Positions 56,401 to 64,000 of a DNA stretch of 64,000 nt are shown here, in pieces. Below the pieces are notes generated by a model. The model had not been told where the DNA came from and searched no databases. It was given only the letters and a program-made list of their open reading frames with translations. The stretch's first letter is position 1, and the number at the start of each line of letters is the position of its first letter. The position numbers were made by a program, and so were the translations under genes. The DNA is from Lytechinus pictus (lineage: Eukaryota > Echinodermata > Echinoidea > Temnopleuroida > Toxopneustidae), in contig NC_087247.1 of the NCBI RefSeq assembly GCF_037042905.1, positions 40,461,920 through 40,525,919 on the forward strand, written 5' to 3'.

Positions 56401-59400
56401 TAAAGAAAGAGCTAGATTTTGTAGTCCTGGGTGTTCCGTCAGTTGAAGCTGAGATCATAGAAGCCGTGTCATCGACACGCTTGGAATCATCTGGAGGTAA
56501 TTCTTCTCTTGGAGTCCCCTGAGATGAGTCTTCAGGATTGATTTCATCTTGGCACGTCTCTTGAGTTTGTACTACTTTAGGCATGAAGTAATCATGGTCC
56601 AAGGCAAGAGATCGTCTAGCTGCTGATGCTGTATCAAGAGAAACAGGTGCTTGAGATGGCATAGTGGGATTGACACTACTCGCATCCACATTGTTCATCT
56701 CCTTCTTCACATCACCCAATAATCGAGGAATCAGTGACTTCATTGCAACCTTCTTATTTCCTTGTTCTAACGTCTGCTGTTTGTCGGCCACTTTCTGACA
56801 CCATTCTTCATGTGCTGTTCTGACAAATGCTACCTTCTTCCGTCCAGCAGTTTCAACAAGGTGCCTCATCAGCTTCTTTGGAGCTACATTCTCAGTGATT
56901 TCTGATGCCTTTCGCTTCCCTTCTCTTGACTTCCCTGAAATACTGTCATCATCCTCCTCCTCAAAGTCAACCTCTTCAACGGCCCTCAACATTTCCTCTT
57001 CATGTCTCTTCTGTAGATGTGCTCTCTCACTAGCACTCAGGTCTAATGATATAATTTCCTTCGGAATGTCCACTGAGTCATATGCCTAAATGAAAAATAA
57101 TGAGTCTTTTTTTACAGGTTGTACGGCTTAGAGATCATAAATATATTCTATTAAACAATAGCTGAAGAAGTATCTTAAATTAAAAATAAAAATGAAAAGA
57201 AATCACATTTGTTCATGCTGTTTTTCAAGCCACTTGTTGATTCAGACATGGTTACTTGAAACCTTTCCCTCATCTTAAATCACTCTTAAGTATGTATTCA
57301 AAACAAATCCCTGTTGCAAAAAAAGGCAAATAACAATCAAAACTTTTCAACTCCTTTTCATATTTAGGAAGACTACTATCTAACTAAATAGGCTGACTGG
57401 AAAGGACAGCTGTTCAGTGTCTTAACAATCAAAATTTAACAATTGGCTTAATAAATGTTCAGTTTGAACAATTGTATGTAATCACATACATGCATTTCTG
57501 TTTGTGGTACATGATCACACAGCAAAACAGTTTAAGGGGGTTTTCAAACATCACACCCCAAAATAGTACCATGATTTAGACCATGTGAATGAAGCAATTA
57601 AAATGTTTAACTCACCAGTTTCAGAGCTGGAATACACAGTAAACTAGATCTGTTTCCCTTCATTTTGTCTAGTGCCAGAGTAGGTGCAGAACTTTCATCT
57701 GAGATTGGGAAAGAAGATAAGATTCTATTTTAAATTGACTCAAAACTAAGTTTTAAAAAAATCATATAGCATATCACCAATAAATTTTATATCTATCAAA
57801 TGAAATGAAATCATGTGCAAGTGAAGGAAAGGATACATGTGTACATTTGCATAGTGTCTATCAAATACTATTGCAAGCATAAAGTAGACAACAACATGTT
57901 GCACAATTATTTTAGGTATAACTCCCCATTATGAAAGATTTACTTTGTTTTATCATGCACCAATCTTAAGGCTGAACTCCCCAATAAGAAAGATTTACTT
58001 TGTATTATCACGCACCATTCATAAGGCTGAACTCCCCAATAAGAAAGATTTAATAATCGCTAGAGGGTATTCATTTGTCTCGCAATCTACTATGGTCAAC
58101 AAGGAAATTCATGATCACTCTCGCAAAAAGTGTTCACTGGCTTTCTAGGAAATTCGTGATCACTCTCGCAAAAAGTGTTCACTAGCTTACAAGTTCACGA
58201 GCTTTCGAGTGCCGCTGCAACTCTTTATCAAGTGACGAAAATTATCCGAAAACGTACTCTATTTATACTAATCTCCAGGACCGTACGCACGAACGCGAGA
58301 ACAATAGGTGGGCATTGATCCGTTGCGTCGGTATGCGGTGCGGCCGGTAATCCGTATATGCAAATAAGCCGGGGGTATATGCAAATACGCCGTGGGTCGG
58401 CAATATGCAAATTAGACAAAATTGGCGGGCTCGCTTTGCTTGACTAGCTGAGCGGTCCCTCGTTCGGGGCCGGGAACGATCGGGTCGGCGTGCACTGCCA
58501 GGTAAGGGGGTATTGTGCTGTCGGATGGTTCGCATCCAGAAGTCGGGGATGTCGATCCCGCTGTCTCTGTTGAAGTTGTTAGGACAAAGACGTATACTAA
58601 TAGCCTCCTTAATCCTGCGTGTATACCAATGTCTCTCTTTGGCAATGCAATGTACACCCTCCCAATCTGGGTGGTGTTGCTTCTCCCAAGCATGTTCTGC
58701 CACCGCGGATGTGTCGGTTCGCTGTAACCGAACATCGCGCTTGTGTTCAGAAATGCGTTCAACTATCGGTCGGGCTGTTTCTCCGATGTAAGACCCGTCA
58801 CATCCCTAGCAAGGAATGTTGTATACTACGCCATCACGTCTGTGATCAGGGATAGGGTCTTTGGGGTGTACAAGCTGTTTGTGTAAGGTGGTGTCCGAGC
58901 GGAAAACCGTTCGGATACCGTGACCTTCTAATCGGCGTTTAAGTTGTTGTGAGAGGCCATCTATGTATGGCAAGACTGTGCAAGTCTTGAAAACCTTCTG
59001 ATCCCTTGGTGGTTGTTTTTTCTTGAAAGTGTTCTTGATAAAACGGCGTGGGTAGCCGTTGCTGTACAAGGCGCCACGTATGTGTGCTCTTTCTTTCGGG
59101 AGTTCAGGTGGGTGAGTTATGATACGTGCTGCTCTGTCGAACAGGCATTTAACAAGACCCTTCTTGACCGATTTGTCGTGATGAGAATCATATGGTATGT
59201 ATTGGTCTGTATGAGTGGGCTTGCGGTAGACAGAGGTGGAGAGTTTCCCGCCCTCGTGTCTTTGGACTAGCGTGTCAAGGAATGCTAATTTCCCTCCTTG
59301 CTCAGTCTCCAGAGTGAACTGGATGGACGGTTGCTGGCTATTCATGTATGAGAGTAGGCTGTCTGTTTCGGATCTGTTTACGATTATGAAAGTGTCATCG

Positions 59401-60277
59401 ACGTATCTCTTCCACACCCGAGGGTGGCATGTGGAAGGACACTTGGGCAAAGCGTTCTGTTCAAAACCTTCCATATATAGGTTAGCCACAACCGCTGAGA
59501 CTGGGCTACCCATTGCTGCTCCTTCTGTTTGCTCATAGAAGCAAAGCGAGCCCGCCAATTTTGTCTAATTTGCATATTGCCGACCCACGGCGTATTTGCA
59601 TATACCCCCGGCTTATTTGCATATACGGATTACCGGCCGCACCGCATACCGACGCAACGGATCAATGCCCACCTATTGTTCTCGCGTTCGTGCGTACGGT
59701 CCTGGAGATTAGTATAAATAGAGTACGTTTTCAGATAATTTTCGTCACTTGATAAAGAGTTGCAGCGGCACTCGAAAGCTCGTGAACTTGTAAGCTAGTG
59801 AACACTTTTTGCGAGAGTGATCACAAATTTCCTAGAAAGCCAGTGAACACTTTTTGCGAGAGTGATCATGAATTTCCTTGTTGACCATAGTAGATTGCGA
59901 GACAAATGAATACCCTCTAGCGATTATTTCAATCCGCAATAATGAACCTATTTAGTATTAAGAAAGATTTAATTTGTATTATCACGCACCAATCTTAAGG
60001 CTGAACTCCCCAATAAGAAAGATTTACTTTGTTTTATCAGTCAATAATCCTAGGCTGAACTACATGTACCCATTATGATTACTCTATAACCAATGACAAT
60101 GAAAGAATTACCTTGTTTCCATGCAACAATGTCATTAAGAGCCATACTTGTTTCATCCAAGACCTTTTCAGGAATACTAGGCACTTTGAAAAGATTGAAG
60201 AATGCCTTGGTGAACTGGAAGGACATAGGCATTACATGTAAGGCTCGTTGGGGACTCGACACATCCTGCATACCACG
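50442..60277 (-). CDS. GTF3C1: GTF3C1-like TFIIIC largest subunit, C-terminal 825 aa (5' partial)
   Basis: TFIIIC binds the B box of tRNA genes and recruits TFIIIB for RNA polymerase III; this is its large subunit, nuclear. Exons present (5' to 3'): 60277-60112, 57698-57616, 57085-55842, 54105-53943, 52566-52124, 51367-51175, 50627-50442; the total is 826 codons including TAA, and every junction keeps frame. The large exon encodes an acidic, Ser/Thr-rich, probably disordered linker with a basic K-R-K patch. The exon at 54105 reads like a winged-helix segment (I-Y-Q-L-V-K-A-A-G-S-L-G-L-T). Near the C-terminus, H-P-W-T-N-I-D-G-S-V ... I-S-K-P-G-I and F-Y-Q-P-T-V-A-A-L resemble the conserved tail of GTF3C1. 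Identification is from recalled family pattern, not a search. The remaining N-terminal part is not in the window or not recognised. Introns are full of MITEs and one holds a Penelope-like element. Confidence 0.7.
51039..51108. repeat. diverged solo end related to the 3.2-kb satellite element
   Basis: About 70 bases align with the right end of the element at 60771-63966: CCAAAGTA, then AAATTTGGT.AAAATGA, then ACTGTGGAA.GT.CTTAA in the same order and spacing, at roughly 70% identity by eye. No opposite end was found nearby. Confidence 0.45.
52629..53083. mobile_element. ~455-bp MITE
   Basis: Ends AATAAGCCAGTTCGTAGTT and AACTACGAACTGGTCTATT are inverted with two mismatches. The interior carries TGCGCATGATCAG twice. 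A decayed relative lies at 47522-47880. In an intron of the GTF3C1-like gene. Confidence 0.8.
53515..53590 (+). repeat. SINE 3'-tail fragment
   Basis: AAGCGCTTTGTATCC ... AAAGCGCTATATAAATCCAG followed by a TTA/TTATCA tail; the same 3' end as the SINE at 31077-31386, in + orientation and without a tRNA head. Confidence 0.55.
55187..55348. repeat. long hairpin, 75-base arms, 14-base loop
   Basis: Left arm 55187-55261 and right arm 55276-55348 pair almost completely (ACAAATAGCGAATA / TATTCGCTATTTGT at the base, GATGCTCTATTCAAC / GTTGAATAGAGCATC at the top). In the intron between the winged-helix exon and the large exon of the GTF3C1-like gene. Confidence 0.9.
55375..55800. repeat. degenerate GGTCTA repeat with inverted halves
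   Basis: The left half is built from TTGGTCTA-type words at 20-30-base spacing, the right half from their inverse TAGACCAA-type words. This makes a loose imperfect palindrome of about 425 bases with no coding content. Confidence 0.6.
58436..58805 (-). pseudogene. GIY-YIG endonuclease domain of the Penelope-like element
   Basis: Directly after the in-frame TAG the frame continues with a Cys, then S-Y-I-G-E-T, a downstream Arg and E-H, then S-A-V-A-E-H and W-E..H, the order seen in Penelope GIY-YIG nucleases, which nick the target DNA. The frame then runs on into the left inverted arm. The premature stop separates it from the RT. Confidence 0.8.
58806..59558 (-). pseudogene. Penelope-type reverse transcriptase, C-terminal part
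   Basis: 250 open codons. Motifs: F-Y-E-Q-T-E-G-A-A-M-G-S-P-V-S at the start, catalytic Y-V-D-D-T-F at about residue 52, then the Penelope-specific L-D-T-L-V ... S-V-Y-R-K-P-T-H-T-D-Q-Y and S-H-H segment at about 90-125. Upstream RT motifs with the first catalytic Asp are missing. It ends in a TAG at 58806-58808 immediately before the endonuclease domain, which continues in the same frame. Not functional. Confidence 0.88.
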
Positions 60278-60479
60278 CTGTAAGAAAAACAAACATAATG
60301 AATGCAGATAATATATTATATTTTAGGAGAGCACATTGTTCGGGATTGGCAATTAAAAACAAGTGGAGCCCCTCTGGCAGTCTTGCCTGCATTACGCGAT
60401 TCCATATAACAGCAGTGCTGACTTTAAAAACAACTACTGAATAATTATTCACAAGAAACACCATTCATATGATAATAAA

Positions 60480-60770
60480 ATATTATATTCCCTGACCCTG
60501 ACCTTGATCATGTGAACTGAAACTGTCACAGAATATTCAATGATACTTGATAACTCTTATTTCAAGAACTAGATACATAAACTGTCAAAAGGTTATGATG
60601 GCAATTCAACAAATACCCCCAACATGGCCACAGTTCGATGACACTGAATGACCTTTGACCTTGGTTATGTGATGTAAAACTCACACAGGATGTTCAATTA
60701 TAATTGATTGCTCCTATGTCCAACTTTCATGAACAAGATCCATAAAGCTTCAAAGTTATCATGGCAATTT
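60480..60770. repeat. ~150-bp dispersed tandem-type repeat (GACCTTTGACC family)
   Basis: Two diverged units with GACCTTGATCATGTGA / GACCTTGGTTATGTGA, a CACAG.AT.TTCAAT segment and ATGGCAATT.AACAAATACC. The second unit is interrupted by the 3.2-kb element and resumes at 63967. Similar wording (CCTTTGACCATGTGATC) recurs at about 53260 and 53660. Confidence 0.55.
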
Positions 60771-63700
60771 AAGGACGTCCCACAGTTATGTTTGTGCGCA
60801 TCATGATCTGCGCATATTTTACACTCTGCGCGCTGACGTCACAATGGATGAACTGGTGATTAATCAGCTGTAGGTAATATGAGCTGATTTTTCTCCTTAT
60901 CTGCACTAACTGCAGATCCGATGTGTTATTTCATGAAGCTAATAAACTGGAATTATTCCATGGACCATTTTTTAAAATTCCTCTACAATTTCAAAATAGT
61001 TTCTCTGTAGTGCCGCAAAGTATGATGAATATGATCCCGAGTTTGAATAAATGGAAAAGTGGTTCGGAATTTTTCCTCACATAGATACAAAGCTTTTGGC
61101 GCGTTTTGGGGTGTTTTAAGAAGCAAATTTGCTCTAATAAGAGTGCTGATAGTTTGAAAACAAGCACATGAACCCATATTTTTTAATGTTTGCACCTCTT
61201 AGGTATACCTTCCTCTACAACTTTGCAAAGTTTGGTGAAAATGACATGGGTTTTGACTAAAGTGCAGCATTTCTTTTACTTCTCAAGTTTGTTATTGAAA
61301 TTTGAAATTTTTGAGGTTGAGTATCTTTCCCGCAATTTCTAAGAACTGAAAGTGTTGTTAGACTTCAATGAGCAAACAATGGACAGCAATATAAATCAAT
61401 TATCCATCTTACGGATACAATTATTAATCATATTGCAAAATTTGATGAAATCTTTATAGATTTTGACTGATTAATAGAGCTTTAAACTCATTGTTTAAAA
61501 TTGCCAAGTTCTTTTGGATGCGCAATTCTTAAGAACATCATCCATTTGGGGTTAACTTTGAAGCTCTATAGCAAAAATCAAGCACATGGACCCATGTAAA
61601 TTTTTGTATATTTGAAATATTCAGGTGCTAAAGTATCTATGTGCAAAGTATGATGAAAATGACATGGATTTTCAATGTTTGGGAGCAAGACTACGGAACC
61701 ATTCGCATTTTAGACGGTATTAACAGACTTTTGCTTGTTTTCGGCGCATTTTGGGCTGTTTCAAGCCAACCCGCAATGCTTTGGACACTGATAATTTGAA
61801 AATGAGCACATGGACCCCATTGTTTAAATATCTTAACTTCTTCAGAATATATTCCTCTACAAATCTAGAGTATGATGAAAATGACATGGATTTTGAATGT
61901 TTGGGATCAGGACTAAGGAACCATTCGTATTTTAGACATTTTGGACGGTATTAGACTTTTGCCCGAACGGTTTTAGGCGCATTATAGACTGTTTCAAGCC
62001 AACTCGCAACAATTTAGGCACTGATAGTTTGATAACGAGCACATGGAGCCCATACTTTAAATATTCTAATGCCTTTAGAATTTATTCCTCTACAAATCTA
62101 GAGAGTATGATGAAAATGACATGGATTTTGAATGTTTGGGAGCAGAACTACGGAACCATTCATATTTTAGACATTTTGGACGGTATTATCTGACTGTTAC
62201 TTGTTTTTGGCGCATTTTGGGCTATTTCAAGCCAACTCGTAACAGTTTAGACACTGATAGTTTAAAAACGAGTACATGGACCCCATGTTTTTAATATATT
62301 TTAACGTCATCAGAATATATTTCTCTGCAAATCTAGAGAGTATGATGAAAATGACATGGATTTTGAGTGTTTGGGAGCAGAACTATGGAATCATTCATAT
62401 TTTAGACATTTCGGACAGTATTATAAGACTTGTGCTTGTTTTCGGCGCATTTTGGGCTGTTTCAAGCCAACTCGCAACAGTTTAGACACTGATAGTTTAA
62501 AAACAAGCACATGGACCCCATATTTTTTATATTTTAATTACTTTAGAACATATTCCTCTACAAATCTAGAGAGTATGATGAAAATGACATGGATTTTGAA
62601 TGTTTGGGAGCGAAATATGGAACGATTTGCATTTTAGACGATATTATTAGACTTTTGCACGTTTTGGGCGCATTTTCAGCGATTTTCATGCCAACTCGCA
62701 TCACTTTGGACACCAATAGTTTAAAAACGAGCACATGGACCCCATATTTTTAATATTCTAATGTCTTTAGAATATATTCTTTTACAAATCTAGAGAGTAT
62801 GATGAAAATGACATGGATTTTGAATGTTAGGGAGCAAAACTACAGAACCATTTGCATTTTAGAGGGTATAGACTTTTGCACGTTTTCGGCGCATTTTTGG
62901 TGGATTTCAATATTTTCAAGCCAACTCGCAACACTTTGGACACTGATAGTTTAAAAACGAGCACATGGACCCCATATTTTTGATATTTTAATGCCTTTAG
63001 AATGTCTTCCTCTACAAATCTAGAGAGTATGATGAAAATGACATGGATTTTGAATATTAGGGAGCAAAACTACGGAACCATTCGCATTTGAGACGGTATT
63101 ATTAGACTTTTGCACGTTTTCGGCGCATTTTAGGTGGATTTTAATATTTTCAAGTCAACTCGCAACACTTTGGACACTGATAGTTTAAAAACGAGCACAT
63201 GGACCCCATATTTTCAATATTTTAATTCCTTTAGAATATATTCCTCTACAAATCTAGAGAGTATGATGAAAATGACATGGATTTTGAATGTTTGGGAGCG
63301 AAATATGGAAGCAATTGCATTTTAGACGATATTATTAGACTTTTGCATGTTTTGGGCGCATTTTCTGCGATTTTCATGTCAACTCGCATCACTTTGGACA
63401 CTCATAGTTAAAAAACGAGCACATGGACCCCATATTTTTTACTTTCCTACACCTTCGATATGCATTCCTCTACAAATTAGCAGAATTTTATGAAAATGAC
63501 ATGGATTTTGAAAAAAGTGCAGCGTACAAAATACTTTTTTAATTTTTGAGTAGATTCACGTCTTTGAAGATTTGCTTTTTTCCAAGTTTTTGCACCATTC
63601 TTGCCAAATGAGGGCGCTGCTGACTCCAAATAGATATAGTTTTACCAGTTAAAAGGCTTTCTCTTTCTTTGGTATACACTTTGTTATATATCTAGAAAAT

Positions 63701-63966
63701 TTGATGAAGTTTGATGCGATATCCTCTGAGTAAAGATGATTTAAACTCATTTGGTGAATTCGTGAGGTCTAAGAGAGGCAAAATTCTTTTGATTGCGCAA
63801 GATTGCATATCATTCAAATACGGCGACTTTGAAGACCCGTAGAAAAAAAGTAAGCACATGAACCTATATTATTTTTTGCATTTTCATAATGCATAGATAC
63901 CAAAGTAACTCTCTGCAAAATTTTGTGAAAATGACATGGACTTCATTTCAACTGTGGAACGTCCTT
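60771..63966. mobile_element. 3.2-kb terminal-inverted-repeat element filled with satellite DNA
   Basis: Left end AAGGACGTCCCACAGTT and right end AACTGTGGAACGTCCTT are inverted with one mismatch. Both sides carry AATTT (60766-60770 and 63967-63971). The flanks rejoin to an intact copy of the local repeat also seen at 60598-60620, which confirms insertion. The body is a ~230-base tandem satellite. No transposase or conserved frame. Confidence 0.8.
61230..63945. repeat. ~230-bp satellite array, about nine units plus degenerate edges
   Basis: GATGAAAATGACATGGATTT recurs at 61652, 61874, 62109, 62344, 62577, 62801, 63031, 63265 and (diverged) 63489, spacing 222-235 bases. Each unit also has TTCAAGCCAACTCGCAAC and ACGAGCACATGGACCCCATA. 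First and last partial units (about 61236 and 63924) are more diverged, as expected at array edges. Short frames across units are by-products of the repeat. Confidence 0.92.
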
Positions 63967-64000
63967 AATTTAACAAATACCCCCACCATGGTCACATGGT

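Larger units (their letters stand above)
58052..59928 (-). mobile_element. Penelope-like element with 390-bp inverted pseudo-LTRs, truncated
   Basis: A - strand reverse transcriptase and GIY-YIG region lies between inverted arms 58052-58441 and 59539-59928, identical over almost all of their 390 bases. Each arm includes a ~34-base direct repeat (GATCACTCTCGCAAAAAGTG twice) and a TATTTATA motif. The RT part begins only at the motif around G-S-P-V-S, so the N-terminal half is absent; the 5' end stops where the right arm begins. Such truncated copies with inverted partial neighbours are known for Penelope elements. Confidence 0.85.
57915..60060. repeat. 55-bp satellite split by a Penelope-like insertion
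   Basis: Units with AAGGCTGAACTCCCCAATAA and GAAAGATTTACTTTGT occur at about 57919, 57968 and 58023, then again at about 59955 and 59997 on the far side of the inserted element. Period 55 bases. Lies in an intron of the GTF3C1-like gene. Confidence 0.8.

Noticed and set aside
61751..63325. Repeated similar peptides in overlapping frames of the satellite
   Set aside because: The same frame recurs because the DNA unit repeats; units have stops and frameshifts, so no protein is supported.
61230..63945. CRISPR-like array
   Set aside because: Units are ~230 bases with no short direct repeat/unique spacer pattern, and the context is a eukaryotic genome.

Overview
This is animal nuclear DNA: AT-rich, with small exons separated by long introns and dense with DNA transposons, foldback elements, LINE, SINE and Penelope-type copies. 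No prokaryotic gene structure was seen. The genes (an SLC26 exchanger with a STAS domain, and the largest TFIIIC subunit) and the style of the repeats suggest a marine invertebrate deuterostome, most likely an echinoderm. The species cannot be named from the sequence alone.

Three genes can be rebuilt exon by exon, with reading frame kept across every junction. (1) + strand, 2351-34212: a complete 16-coding-exon SLC26 anion exchanger of 766 aa, probably with a non-coding exon upstream near 1.4-1.6 kb. (2) - strand, 46058-36783: a complete 8-exon gene for a 322-aa type II membrane protein whose extracellular part is a bacterial-type family-3 solute-binding domain, the fold shared with ionotropic glutamate-receptor ligand-binding domains, but with no channel segments. 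(3) - strand, 60277-50442: the last seven exons (825 aa) of a gene best read as GTF3C1, the largest TFIIIC subunit; its 5' exons lie beyond the right edge or beyond the repeats there. Genes 1 and 2 converge, leaving about 2.6 kb between their stop codons. Genes 2 and 3 are tandem on the - strand, about 4.3 kb apart.

The rest is mostly mobile DNA. SLC26 introns hold two copies of a roughly 510-bp foldback element, a three-part array of L1/Tx1-like LINE fragments (10.75-16.52 kb), a 428-bp foldback element with TA duplication (17.1 kb), an 886-bp foldback (21.1 kb), a hAT-type non-autonomous element with 8-bp duplication (22.9 kb) and a 1.9-kb composite foldback (28.5 kb). A larger hAT relative with a perfect 8-bp duplication and an internal 568-bp duplication sits in the solute-binding-protein gene (43.4 kb). 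The GTF3C1 introns carry a Penelope-like element between 390-bp inverted pseudo-LTRs. At the right edge is a 3.2-kb terminal-inverted-repeat element built almost wholly of a ~230-bp satellite.

The observations most worth follow-up are the membrane-tethered solute-binding protein and the satellite-filled transposon. Two introns, in two different genes, use GC-AG splice sites with the same GCGAGTAT donor. The genes do not form an obvious pathway together; I see no evidence that they are functionally linked beyond being neighbours.
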